From Siphonodentalium dalli (taxonomy: Eukaryota > Mollusca > Scaphopoda > Gadilida > Siphonodentaliidae), in assembly GCA_032622095.1 (NCBI GenBank), contig CP136065.1, positions 39,125,503 through 39,189,502 of the forward strand: a stretch of DNA of 64,000 bases, in the 5' to 3' direction. Every line of letters starts with the position of its first letter. Within the stretch, counting starts at the first letter, position 1. This document shows positions 35,595 to 47,189 of this stretch, one piece after another. Below the pieces are notes generated by a model. It saw nothing but the letters and a program-made list of their open reading frames with translations. It made no database searches and was not told the DNA's origin. The translations under genes and the position numbers were made by a program.

Positions 35595-36400
35595 TTTAGT
35601 CGAGTTTTTGAAGTTTTTCAAAAACTCGACTTATGGTTTGACGAGGGACGGTTGGCTGGCTGGCGGCGGCAGGCGGACCTAAAGAATGCCTTATAACTTT
35701 GACATTTGTGAACGGATTCAAAATATTTTTGGTATGGCAGTTGCTCCCAATGACTATTTACTGCCTGTAAAAATGGGTCACGTCCGAACTTTTTTACAAG
35801 AGTTATCCATCTTAGATGGTTTTTAGTTAAGTTTTTCACCGATAGCGCGATAACTCACGCAAATATTAACCGATTTCAACAATATTTGGTATATGAGACT
35901 CTTGCAACAATATCTCGGACGAGTTCGAAAACCAGGTTTGTCCGAATTATTTTCGCGGAGTTATGGGCCTTAGTTTGTCTATTTTTAGCAATTTTATCAC
36001 CGATAGCGCGATAACTCGATGAAATATTAACCGATTTCAACCATATTTGGTATATGAGTCTCCTGCAACAATATCTCGGACGAGTTCGAAAACCAGGTTT
36101 GTCCAAATTTTTATTCGCGGAGTTATGGGTCTTAGTTTGTCTATTTTTAGCAATGTTATCACCATTAGCGCGATAACTCAATGAAATATTAACCGATTTA
36201 AACAATATTTGGTATATGAGTCTCTTGCAACAATATCTCGGACGAGTTCAAAAACCTGGTTTGTCCGAATTTTTTTTCGTGAGTTATGAGTCTTAGTTTA
36301 CAAGTCTATTTTAATAACAATTTTATCACTGTTAGTGCGATAACTCAATGAAATATTAACAGATTCAATTGATATTTGGTATATAGGTCTATTGCAATAA
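35595..36400. repeat. ~161-bp tandem array led by a hairpin
   Basis: It opens with a perfect hairpin (GTCGAGTTTTTGAA ... TTCAAAAACTCGAC, 35599-35631). Units then start with CACCGATAGCGCGATAACTC at about 35838, 35998, 36160 (variant) and 36327 (variant). Each includes ACCGATTTCAACNATATTTG and a TCGGACGAGTTCGAAAACC block. The minus-strand frame at 35876-36205 is a by-product. Array plus leading hairpin resembles mollusc tandem-repeat elements of the pearl/Helitron-like kind; this is inference. Confidence 0.85.
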
Positions 36401-36463
36401 TATACCACCGTCCGACTTTTTTCCCCGAAGTTGTGCACCTTATTGGCAGAAGTTTGGTTGGAC

Positions 36464-37745
36464 GGGTGTGACTAATTACCGCCCGGGACCGCCCGGGTGG
36501 CCACACAAGCTTGTGGACACAATATCTCGACGTTATAACGTAGCCACATGCCATCTGGGGGCAACATAGGAAAATTTACTCGCTCGCTCGTCTCCGGCCG
36601 GTCATATTAACCCCACAAATGCTGATATTGGCTAAAAGAGTGATTACTGGTGTCTTCGTGTGTTTTCAGACAGATTATTTTGGTGATTCTCGGTAGTGCA
36701 ATACACATAAGTGTTAATTCCATATATTAACTCGTTGAGGCGTCCACGGCCGATGTTATTAACCCCTCAAATTCCAGTAAAACTGGTAAAATAGTCTATA
36801 AACAAAAACAACCTTGGGACTGCCCGGGACACTATATCTCGAACAATAGCGACATACCCCACGAGGTCAACCTAGAAAATGTTACTCGCTCGCTCGACTT
36901 CGGCCGGTGTTATTAACCCCTCAAAATCCGATAAAATGGTATATAATCAAAAAGAACATTGGGACCACCGGGCGGCCCCCTGGGCACGTGGACACTATAT
37001 CTCGACGTTATAACGTAGCGACATACCCCACAAGGTCAACCTAGAAAATGTTACTCGCTCGACTCCGGCCGATGTTATTAACCCCTCAACATCCACGGGC
37101 CCGAGGACACTATATCTCGACGGTATAACATAGCGACATACCCCACGAGGTTAACCTAGAAAATGTTACTCGCTCGCTCGACTTCGGACGGTGTTATTAA
37201 CCCCTCAAAATCCGATAAAATGGTATATAATCAAAAAGAACATTGGGACCGCCCGGGTGGCCCCTGGGCCCGTGGACACTATATCTCGACGTTATAACGT
37301 AGCGACATACCCCACGTGGTCAACATAGAAAATGGTACTCGCTCGCTCGACTCCGGCCGGTGTTATTAACCCCTCAAAATCCGATAAAATGGTATATAAT
37401 CAAAAAGAACATTGGGACCGCCCGGGTGGCCCCTGGGCCCGTGGACACTATATCTCGACGTTATAACGTAGCGACATACCCCACGTGGTCAACATAGAAA
37501 ATGGTACTCGCTCGCTCGACTCCGGCCGGTGTTATTAACCCCTCAAAATCCGATAAAATGGTATATAAACAAAAAGAACATTGGGACCACCCGGGCGGCC
37601 CCCTGGGCCCGTGGACACTATATCTCGACGTTATAACGTAGCTACATTATCCACGAGGTCAACCTAGAAAATGTTACTCGCTCACTCGACTCCGGCCGGT
37701 ATTATTAACCCCATAAAAATCCGATATTGGCTAAGAGGGCACGGA
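36464..37745 (+). repeat. Left terminal array of the 4.30-kb element
   Basis: The marker ACACTATATCTCGACG(T)TATA recurs at about 36514 (variant), 36827, 36986, 37104, 37272, 37443 and 37612. The typical period is 169 bp; one interval is 118 bp (a unit lacking the AAAATGGTATATAATC segment). Units contain CTCGCTCGCTCGACTCCGGC and ATTAACCCCTCAAAATCCGA. The two units spanning 37272-37611 are almost identical, so the array is still being homogenised. Flanking special blocks (ATATTGGCTAAAAGAG, CGGTAGTGCAATAC) sit at 36625 and 37728. Confidence 0.93.
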
Positions 37746-38379
37746 GAGCTCGGTGTCTTCTTTTGATTTCGGACAGCATATTTTGATGATGCATGGTAGT
37801 GCAATACCACCTGATAGTGACTTCCAGATATTGACTCGCTGACGCGTCAACACAAAATACCATATCACCATAAATATTCGGCCCTACATGATCGTAAATA
37901 TCGCAATTTTCTTGAATGTTTTCAATAAAAATTAATAACGTTACACCTACATGTATAATTTTTATATTTTGACAGGAGCGGGTGTAATTGTGTTGAAATC
38001 GACAGCAACTGCTTGTCTGAAGAGAGCCGCGGCAGATGTTTGAATGTGTTGATATCAATTAGTAGTAAAACGGTATCACAATTGTTATATTGTATACATT
38101 AACCCGTTCACAATAATCAGAAGACATATTGGCGGATTTAAAACGAAACTGTGTTTTCATAACACTTGGGGAAGACGAACAGGTAATCTCGTGACAACAG
38201 TGGAGATTTGCGATGAGGTTTCCGTGTTTTTATTGCAATCGAAAATGGTCGTAATCCCAAAATCTTCTTGGTGCTAGACAATAACAATCAATATGACGAA
38301 GAGAGTATTTGTGATACTGGAAACCCGTGTACTTAATTTGCTTACCGACCAATCACACGATATTTCGTTATGTAAATCA

Positions 38380-38996
38380 TGCCGAAAAGAAAACGATCAG
38401 TGGAAATAAAATACGAACGTATAGATTATTCAAGTCAAAGTATGAAATTGAACCATACATTGTCAATGCGCGATCTGCCAAAGCGAGAATCTATTCACAA
38501 GATTGAGAATCAGTAATCATCGACTGGAAATCGAAAAAGGGAGACACAAACAGCCCCCAAAACCAGTGAGAGAAAGATTGTGTTCTGCGTGTAATTCAAA
38601 ACAAATTGAGTCAGAATATCATTTCATGTCGGGCCTATGAAAGTATTCGCGAAGCTTATGAAAAGGACATAATTGCAACGTGCCCTCATTTCTTAGAAAT
38701 GACAAATTATGAGAAGTTCAGATTTATTATGCAGAATGAACAAATTGCAACCGTTAACGTTATATGCGACATGATCCGGTCTTTCTTCACCATTCGAGAC
38801 AATATACATAATGTCTAATAAAAGCAAGTATACCCTGAGTATACCTGAGATTTTATGACAGTAAATTCACGAGCGTATATGCATATCGTATGTGATTACT
38901 CATGTTAAATTATTCCATATGTTGATATATGTATTTATTATATGTGCAACTGCCCATTGGGTGTATTTTGCATTAAAATCTTATCTTATCTTATGG
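38380..38996 (+). pseudogene. Non-LTR retrotransposon 3' fragment (RT C-terminal Cys/His region)
   Basis: Three frames together read NKIRTYRLFKSKYEIEPYI, then RLRISNHRLEIEKGRH, then RERLCSACNSKQIESEYHF, then AYESIREAYEKDIIATCPHF and on to a stop at about 38818. This is the C-terminal part of LINE-type endonuclease/reverse transcriptases, where a CxxC...ExxxHF element follows the polymerase. Two frameshifts (near 38490 and 38628) break it. The downstream tail ends in ATCTTATCTTATCTTAT (38976-38992), a short-repeat tail as in CR1/L2-type LINEs. It is a 5'-truncated insertion inside the 4.30-kb element. Confidence 0.7.
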
Positions 38997-39189
38997 GGGG
39001 GGGGGGGGATGACCATATTACATATTATATATTTTCTTTATTAGCTCCACATATGGAGAGTATGATGACCTCCATCACCGGGAATAATGTTTTCAGTCCT
39101 TGCCCAAAAGGTCGTGGGTTGGGTTGCAATATGGGGAGGTACTTTGACCAGGAAAATCCTATTATACATGTCCAGTTGACATCAGAGGT

Positions 39190-39430
39190 CTTAAAAGGGC
39201 ACTAATTATTAATAAAATAAAATCATTAATTATATAACAAAAATCTGATCGGTGAAAATTGAAACATGTTGGTGAAATTGGCCCATGTCGTGTCAAGAGA
39301 AAAGGGCACTAAGTATTGGTAAAATAAAATAATTAATTTTATAACCAAAATTGTTGCAATCTGATCGGTGAGAATTGAAACATGTGGGTAAAATTAGCCC
39401 ACAGCGTGTCAAGAGTTATAGATGCTGTTG
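39190..39430. repeat. Two-copy ~110-bp tandem repeat
   Basis: AAAGGGCACTAATTATT...ATAAAATAAAAT, then ATCTGATCGGTGAAAATTGA and CCCATGTCGTGTCAAGAG, occurs twice in a row with a 12-base insertion (AATTGTTGC...) in the second. Located between the LINE tail and the right terminal array. Confidence 0.8.
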
Positions 39431-39629
39431 ACTTCAGACGACTTAAATGGGCAAATACGAGCAATTGTTGGCTGATTTTACAATAAACGCTCTTTATTTG
39501 TCATAATATGATAATATTCCAGGCATGTATAAATTGGTGCGTTAGATTAGACTAGTCGATCCTTAAATAGTGACTTTTCAATTTCTATAAGTGGAGATAG
39601 AGCTGTGAACAAATATATGTGATCTGATT

Positions 39630-40767
39630 TGGTTGGGGGGGGGATAACGTTTCTAGGTTGACCTCGTGGGGTATGGCCTACGTTATTATGTCGAGATATA
39701 GTGTCCATGGGGCCTCCCGGGCGGTCCCAGTGTTCTTTTTGTTTATATACCATTTTATCGGATTTTGAGGGGTTAATGACACCGGCCGGAGTCGAGCGAG
39801 CGAGTACCATTTTCTAGGTTGACTTCGTGGGGTATGGCGCTACGATATAACGTCGAGATATAGTGTCCACGGGCCCATGGGGCCTCCCGGGCGGTCCCAG
39901 TGTTCTTTTTGTTTATATACCATTTTATCGGATTTTGAGGGGTTAATAACACCGACCGGAGTCGAGCAAGCGAGTAACATTTTCTAGGTTGACCTCGTGG
40001 GGTATGTCGCTATGTTATAACGTCGAGATATAGTGTCCACGGGCCCATGGGGCCACCCGGGCGTTCCCGGGCGGTCCCAGCACCACTTGTCCTTTTTGTT
40101 TATATACCATTTTATCAGATTTTGAGGGGTTAATAGCACCGGCCGGAGTCGAGCGAGCGAGTATCATTTTCTATGTTGACCTCGTGGGGTATGTCGCTAC
40201 GTTATAACGTCGCGATATAGTGTCCACGTGCCCATGGGGCGGTCCCGGTCGGTCTCAGTGTTCTTTTTGTTTATATACCATTTTATCGGATTTTGAGGGG
40301 TTAATAACACCGGCCGGAGTCGAGCGAGCGAGTAACATTTTCTAGGTTGACCTCGTGGGGTATGTCGCTATGTTATAACGTCGAGGTATAGAGTCCACGG
40401 GCCCATGGGGCCGCCCGGGCGGTCCCAATGTTCTTTTTGTTTATACACTATTTTACCGGAGATTGAGGGGTTAATAACATCGGTCGTGGACGCGTCAACG
40501 AGTCAATATATGGAATTAACACTCAGGTGTATTGCACTACCGAGAATCACCAAAATAATCTGTCTGAAAACACACGAGGACATCGGTAACCACACAGGCT
40601 CTTTTAGCCAATATCGACATTTGTGGGGTTAATATGACCGGCCGGAGACGAGTAAATTTGTCTATGTTGCCCTCAGGTGGCATGACGCTACGTTATAACG
40701 TCGAGATATTGTGTCCACGGGCACGTGGGGTCACCCGGGCGGTCCCGGGCGGTAATTAGTCACACCG
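39630..40767 (-). repeat. Right terminal array of the 4.30-kb element
   Basis: Reverse complement of the left array. The marker CGTCGAGATATAGTGTCCA or a variant recurs at about 39688, 39850, 40020, 40207, 40379 and 40698. It has its own unit variants (GGCCTCCCGGGCGGTCCCAG), so left and right arrays have partly homogenised separately. It ends with GGTAATTAGTCACACC and the 8-bp duplication. Confidence 0.92.
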
Positions 40768-40799
40768 GGTTGGACTGCCAAAAGCATCTTATATGCGTA

Positions 40800-41160
40800 A
40801 CCCTTGTTTGGACTTTGTAATGCTCCCTGTCAAAACGATGTGCATTGTCAATTTGGTTTATAAATTTGTAAAAATAACTACCGGTACTTTGATCAAGATT
40901 TTATTCCATTTCTATGTGATCACCCCACTGGTGTGTTCTACATAACTTTAATATAATAAACCAGAAATAATTAAATTTTAACGTGTGTCTAGTATTTTAT
41001 TTAGTCATCAAAAGTAAACAAAACAACATAAGTATATTTTAACCTAATTCCGAGCATGTTGAATGTAACCAAATTAATGTTTAAACCAAGTACAGGATGC
41101 AAACATTTATACACTTATATGCCATATACGGAATAAAATAAAGACAAACAGTGAAGATTG
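40800..41160. other. Worn repeat, no gene
   Basis: Contains a weak relative of the 485-bp unit (GATCAAGATTTTATTCCATT, then GTGATCAC and TGTGTTCTACATAACTTTAA), otherwise nothing recognisable. Confidence 0.45.
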
Positions 41161-41180
41161 GGGTGTTTATTTATTTTTTT

Positions 41181-41250
41181 TAAGGACGACCAGCTGGGCG
41201 CAGCCCAGCCACGCATATGTTGCGCAGCAACATATGCGCAGGTCGTCCTT
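41181..41250. repeat. Nested hairpin with AAGGACGACC ends
   Basis: The outer arms AAGGACGACC/GGTCGTCCTT enclose an inner near-perfect palindrome (GCATATGTTGCGCAGCAACATATGC), broken here for clarity as GCATATGTTGC-GC-AGCAACATATGC. A related GGTCGTGACTGCACGGTCGT segment with CCTTTTTT occurs near 56053-56080. Confidence 0.8.
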
Positions 41251-41273
41251 ATACTAAGTTCGCTTTCGAACAT

Positions 41274-41338
41274 GGGCGCCGCCATCTTGAATTAGGGGCA
41301 CCGCCATCTTGGATTTGAGGGGCCGCCATCTTGAAACG
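41274..41338. promoter_or_regulatory. Three YY1-like motifs in tandem
   Basis: GCCGCCATCTTGA, ACCGCCATCTTGG and GCCGCCATCTTGA are spaced 26-28 bp apart with GGGG between. The reverse complement, CAAGATGGCGGC, is the YY1 consensus core. They may bind such a factor or may simply be repeat units that resemble it; no adjacent exon is evident. Confidence 0.4.
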
Positions 41339-41844
41339 TCATTGCAATTAAATTAAAACTACAAAATGTTATTTTTCATATAGCCAACATAACAGTATTC
41401 ATTGCGTTAAGGCATTACATGCTTTATTCTTTGAACAATAATCATTACTTAAATCATAAATATTGTCGACCGGACTCGGGTTGCTATGCCATTCGGGAAA
41501 TGGCGGAAATTTACGTAAAACTGCAAATTTTCCTTAGCCACCTCGCGAAAACAACATAATTCATATCGTAAATATCTTGATCGTTTATTATATAACTAAA
41601 TAAACTTTTCTTTAGTTTAGTAAATTAGTAGAAGCATGTTCACGTAAACTGTTAGGTTACGTCATATAGCCTAGTACCCAGGCCAGCAAACGTATTTGAG
41701 GCCTGGTATAGGCTGAGCTCATGAATATATTCATGAGATGCGGTTGTCACGTGATATTTTAGATTGCGAATTTATTTACGATTTTTATTGCTACGGTAAG
41801 ATCATCATTTTTATCTACAATTTATATTTGATTACATCTATTTA

Positions 41845-41888
41845 TAAGCCCACGTAGGCTAGCCGCGAAGCGGCTAGCCGTGGGCTTA
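41845..41888. repeat. Short perfect hairpin
   Basis: TAAGCCCACG-TA-GGCTAGCCGC pairs with GCGGCTAGCC-GTGGGCTTA with a 2-base bulge and a tight loop. Confidence 0.85.
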
Positions 41889-41899
41889 AGTGAGTACTG

Positions 41900-44800
41900 C
41901 GTATACACACTCGACGCTGGGAGAGCATAGAATCTGCAATACTGTTAAACGAAAAAATATCTTTCCAAAAATAAATTGACCTTTGAAACGCTCTTTGAAC
42001 TTTGAACTCGTCTTCCCAAGCCACATATGCAGCGATTGGATAATCGCGTTTGTCTTAACCAATCAGAATCAACGCTGCTCGCAGACGGTTGTTAGGCAAG
42101 TGATGCTATTCAAACAAAGTCGAAAATCGCCACCTCGGATTATTATTTCCACGAATTGCCAATTACAACACACGCGTTGGGCGAGAAAAAAACTGCTTAC
42201 ATTTATGATACACAAGGTGATTACATGTACATGATCGGTATCGGATGTAGGATGTAACATTGTACGCCTTGTTTGGCCGCGAATATAACAAATTCACCAA
42301 TTCCAGCCAATTTCCAGGGTATGGCAGACTGACTCTTGACCGTTGACTCCAAGTTTAGTGACTCGGGTTCAAAGTCATAATTCCCCGATTCATTCTTGCA
42401 ACAAATTTAGAAATTACAATTTGAACGAATCAAGCATCTACTTCATTTGTGATTATACTTGCGAGTACTGTGTAGTTATCTGCAGGCTACACAGCGACAA
42501 AATTAATTTATGAACACAGTTTTGTCAAAGGTGGCATTACCTGCAACCAAAAATTATTTAGACAGAACGGAAGCGATCGAATTCTCGCATTGTTGACTTT
42601 TCGAATGACAGAACACTGAGTGACACACGGCGATGGTAAAATGATTTTCATGGTGATAATCCTGATCAGAAAGTACGGAATAATACAATAAGTCTGACGT
42701 ACACAATGACTACAGTACAGTAACGTTTATTAATATAACAGTTTGTTTTCAGTTTTGAAACTTGTCAGAGTAAACTGGTATTATTATTAACCATTCTGCA
42801 ATACCAAATGGCCTCACCTTCACACTACTAACTAGTATGTTTATACACTTCATCTTCAAGTTAATCATGATTGCAAGGAAATACGGTACGTAGCGGGAAT
42901 TGTCTTGGATCCAGCTATTATTTTTTTTAAACTTTCATCCTAATATTTGTAATATTTGACACGCATGTATGAACATTATTATTTTTCGCTCAGTTTTAAA
43001 TTTACGCAGCTACAGATACAGTTCTTAATCGATGTTGAATATATATTTGAGAACCGCCATGCACAACATACGTGTAAATGTACTGCATGCACCTGTACCG
43101 GTACTGGCGGTACATACATGTATAAAAAGGTCCAAACAATTTCCATGTTTCGACTGACCAAAATCCATGTTCAGGACCTCAAACCTAATTTTGTTTCACG
43201 CGACAGCGATAATTGTGTTGCCAAACTTACTGTTACACACTTTTGCCTCTTCCTGTTATAAATACAAAACAAATTTCTAACACAACTCCATTGTGAAAAC
43301 ACTATACATTAAACCGAAACAACTATCATGCAAGCTTTCGGTTTCCCCATGTACATGTAGGCCTATCCATGTGTGAGCTGAGATATAAAAATGGATTAAC
43401 TTACTGAAACCAAAATCGCTACCATACATGATTTGTGGTTATAATGTTAAAACCAATTGGTCTGTCTTTCAATTCTTTTATTGTTTAGTCAGCTAACGAT
43501 CAGTGAGAGCAAGTACAATTACATTTTGCTTCTTTCGTTTCACACAAGTTTACACAAGTAGAACTTTTCTCAAAGTAAATTTATCTTCTCATGTGCTTGG
43601 TCAGTGGCTCAGTGGACACTGATCCCCAGTGACAAGCCACTGTTCATCGCAGTTATTAGTACCATGGAAACGTACATGTTAAAACTCAACCATTTTAAGT
43701 TACTTGTACCGCTGCAAACTTAGCTTGAAAGATATATGTCTTATTAGCATCATAGTAGCAACTGTTTAAGTAATGGTTCCCATCACAGAACACATGGCCA
43801 ACGCTGATAATCCTCAAACATATTAGGCAAAAAAAAAGACCTGTGGAATTGTGGGATAGACATATGTCCAGTTAAACTTTTCACATGCCCATAACTTAAC
43901 TGATGGGAAAGGTTATAAATATACCTTCGATCAAGTTCATCAACATATATACCTTAATCAACTATTACAGTGACCGTGAACATTTTTACAAGTGCAAATT
44001 TTGGCACCTGCGAATAAAATATTGCCAGTAATTATAGGTGTGGGAGCAATCGCTCCCTTTTCCTGGGAAAGACTTGGCCAATGCATTCTCTTTTATACTA
44101 GTACATTGTAGGTGAGGTGCCATATTGGCGACTCGCATACCGGTATATAAGAGAAAGCATTGGCACAGGGTTTTTGCAAAATTCCAGTTAGGAAAGGGTT
44201 AATAAATAGCATTGATGATCTAAGAAGTACTTAGTAGTATCAGCTTAGAAGATAATATACCGGGTATGTAGGAAAATTAATACACAGGGGTACTGTAACA
44301 TGACCCATGGATTGTCGTGGGATAGGTGCTGTGTTTCTCAGATGATTTTAAAGTGGCACTAATAATTAGCAATAAAGAGTGTTTGTCATCAGCTTAGAAT
44401 ATATGTAGGGGAACTGTCTCAGGTGTCTCATGGAATAGGTGCGGCAAATCAAAGAGACACTAACAATTCGCTTGGATGACTTGTAGGCACAATAATTATT
44501 TAACCCTCATTAAAGCAAACTCCAGTATCCCAGCTACAGTAGTAGTTACTACTGTTTATTTTTAATGTTGACAACAATGCTTTTAGATGTCAGCAAAAAT
44601 TTACATGGTTGTACTCGATAGATCAAACTGCTTGGCATAAAAAAGGACTGTTGGTCGTTCCTTTTATTTAGCAATTCAAACTCCACGAAAAGAAGCCATA
44701 GTACTTACAATGCAGCATACACTTGATCAATTGATTAGTTGTGCAACCACACTTTTTTAAATCATGTCTGTATTTGTGTACCGGTATGTATTATTGTATA
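41900..44800. other. No gene recognised; mostly single-copy AT-rich sequence
   Basis: The frames at 41983-42260 and 42956-43261 have no recognisable domain. One small foldback relative lies at about 44075-44175. If the exon at 44829 belongs to a gene on this strand, this stretch is intron. Confidence 0.4.
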
Positions 44801-44828
44801 CTTAAAGTGCTTTATTTTCTATTTTCAG

Positions 44829-44910
44829 GGATATTTTGGATCTACATCCTGCTTATCACACATATAACTACATGTATATCAACTATCAGAAGTTCAACTC
44901 TGTGATCTGA
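44829..44910 (+). CDS. Candidate terminal coding exon
   Basis: Strong acceptor (TTTATTTTCTATTTTCAG) followed by one base completing a codon, then DILDLHPAYHTYNYMYINYQ-KFNSVI and TGA at 44908-44910. The entry phase equals that left by the candidate exon at 31612. Downstream is about 650 bp of T-rich, repeat-poor sequence with AATAAA at 45560, a typical 3' UTR. Product family not recognised. It may be the end of the gene starting at 30670 or of another gene with exons I could not find. Confidence 0.4.
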
Positions 44911-45559
44911 CATTTACTGGTTCTGAATACATTTTGAAAAGGCATCAGACAATTTTTTTGGACAGGTGTAAAATTAAAATTCACAATCAGAGATTAAATG
45001 GAACTGTTGTATCCTGACTGATGACACAAATGTCAAATCCACTATTTTCTGTTAACTCTCTTCTTGGAATGTTATTCAAACACAAAGACAATATCAACAC
45101 CAAGGACACAAACTTTTAATAACTTGCAACTTCAGCTTCCTTATAATACTACTAGAAAAGGAAATGATGAGAAAACAGGATAACAGAAAATACATCATCT
45201 ATTCTAAATTATATTGGAGGTAGTCATGTGTGCAATGGATACTTTTGGGGTGGAGGCATACATGTGTAATATGTGCACACGGTATAGTGATTCTTGACCT
45301 GAGGTAACAAGGAATTCACTCCAGGAAGCTGATGTGTATTTATTTATTCAGTGCAAAACATCTTATGAAAGTAAAGGGTATTGATCCACTTGTTCTAAGG
45401 AAAATATACACTGCTTCAATTCTGGAGAATGTAAATCTTGTTCTATTACATTTGGAAAGTGTCATAATTTACACTTGAAGGTGGCTGTGCATATATGTCT
45501 AACAGAAAGTGTAATGAACAGACATGAAGACTCCTGGGTGATGTGATTGCCTTCTGATT

Positions 45560-45565
45560 AATAAA
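45560..45565 (+). terminator. Poly(A) signal AATAAA
   Basis: GATTAATAAAATGTTG, 650 bp after the stop of the candidate terminal exon; a second AATAAA lies at about 45722. Confidence 0.4.
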
Positions 45566-45747
45566 ATGTTGCGCCTGGAACAGTATGATCATATTATTTT
45601 GAACTAAATCCAAATTCACCAATAAGGAATATATTGTTATTAGAATGAGATACTGCCATCATACCTGTTGGTATTTATTCATTCTTGCCACATTTGTCAT
45701 GTTCCAGGGATCAGGGTGTGCAATAAAGAGAGGATCTACGAGTCCCC

Positions 45748-45857
45748 AGTTTATAGCGGAATTTACAAAACGAGTCCAGAAAATTAGATCTGGACCAGCC
45801 TTTGTTGAGGTCCTGACCTAATGTAGTGGACGGGTTTTGTAGATTCTGCTATAGCCT
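45748..45857. repeat. Foldback palindrome
   Basis: TTATAGCGGAATTTACAAAA and CGAGTCCAG pair with CTGGAC-type and TTTTGTAGATTCTGCTATAG arms. Built like the foldbacks at 9547 and 11533 (arms with CGAG/GGAC steps) but of different sequence. Confidence 0.65.
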
Positions 45858-46276
45858 ATACTTGACGAGTTATAGATTATATTTATTACATGATCCAAAG
45901 CCTCGACAAAACCTACTTAAATCAACAAATGGGACACTAAACTAACATCGGCTTCTATACGACATCGGATGACTTTTCATGTAACTGTGCATTGTTTGCG
46001 CGTGTAAACAATAGTCCCAGATAAATAAGGACACTTTGATGTATTTAATGGTGTATATATAATGACATAACTTTTCAAACTCTTAATGATTATAGCTGGT
46101 TGGAAAAATATTGGAAGGCATAATATATGGAGTGTAAATAGAAGACATACCGGAAGTCAAGGGTCACCTGGCACTATTTCCTGTTATTAAACGAACGTTT
46201 AATATCACAATTTATCACATAATTAACTCACAAACCCAGGTTAATAATTATTGGTAAGACACACACGTACTATTAG

Positions 46277-46520
46277 CACATGCGATGACGTCACGCCATT
46301 ATTTGAATGACTTGCGATTGCTGACGTTTATGATAGTTTTCTTCGATGAATACTTCGCGTTTATTTGATCATGTGATAAAAGGTATATCAAACTCATTCT
46401 ACTTTATACGTAATTTATCAACCTCTGACATCCACTAAATTCTATTTGAGTCTCGGTGAACCTCGGCTCAAATCGAATTTAGTTATCTCGATTGATAGAT
46501 TCCGTACACAATATAAACTC
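46277..46520 (-). mobile_element. Foldback MITE, copy 2 (inverted relative to 9547-9790)
   Basis: GCGATGACGTCACGCC, ACTTCGCGTTTATTTGATCA and the palindrome (ACTTTATACGTAATTTATCA ... TGATAGATTCCGTACA) match the 9547-9790 unit in reverse. About 80-85% similar by eye. Confidence 0.65.
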
Positions 46521-47189
46521 ATGTATATTTACTATAATTTTGCCTTATATACATCAGGGTACATGTACTACTATAGCTATATAAGTTCGTGAAACATGAC
46601 TGCAAACAGCAATTATTATGTTCAATTAGACATTCAAAGAAAGAACATACATCGGTGCTATGGCCCCAAGTTTATGAAACTACTGCGATTCCATAACAAT
46701 ACCGCATGAGGTATTTCACTGGTCTGTTCGTGCAGAAAATTGTGCTATCTTTGCGCATTTGCACTCATATGGTAAACTGACGACATGAACACACATAATC
46801 AGTTGTGTGTATATATTGCATACCAACGTTTCATATTGATATACCGGTAGTGGCACATGCGTACATATGCTTGCGATATACACGACGGCAAGAGTCTGCT
46901 AATTTGGTCATTTCTATTCTTAACAATGTGTTCCAGACTCGTGATGTTTCAATATTTTGGGAGGTGTGTCCATACGGTTGTGACGTTGATGAACACGTCC
47001 TGGCATATGGACTGAAAGATCCTTTATTGATGCAGTAGTGCTGTGGAAAATGATTGACGTATTTACTCAGTACAACCAAAATAAAACTACAACTTTAGGA
47101 TCGTGGCAGTCTAGTAATGAAAGTGTCAATGACACTGTAGCTCAACTTGGAAATGGAATAATTTAATATATTACAGTCAATGGAGCGAT

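Larger units (their letters stand above)
36464..40767. mobile_element. 4.30-kb element with opposed tandem arrays as its termini and 8-bp target duplication
   Basis: The outer ends are GGTGTGACTAATTACCGCCC (left) and its reverse complement (right), continuing as GGGACCGCCCGGGTG. Perfect GGTTGGAC duplications flank it at 36456-36463 and 40768-40775. The left terminus (to about 37745) is a tandem array of about seven ~169-bp units; the right terminus (from about 39630) is an array of about six units of the same sequence in reverse. The middle holds a LINE fragment and no visible transposase, so it should be non-autonomous. An 8-bp duplication fits superfamilies such as hAT, P or Merlin; the terminal bases do not let me choose. 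Confidence 0.82.

Noticed and set aside
42956..43261. Plus-strand frame of 101 codons with cysteines (CKCTACTCTGT)
   Set aside because: Cysteines come from a local CATGTA/CACCTGTACC repeat; no zinc-binding spacing.
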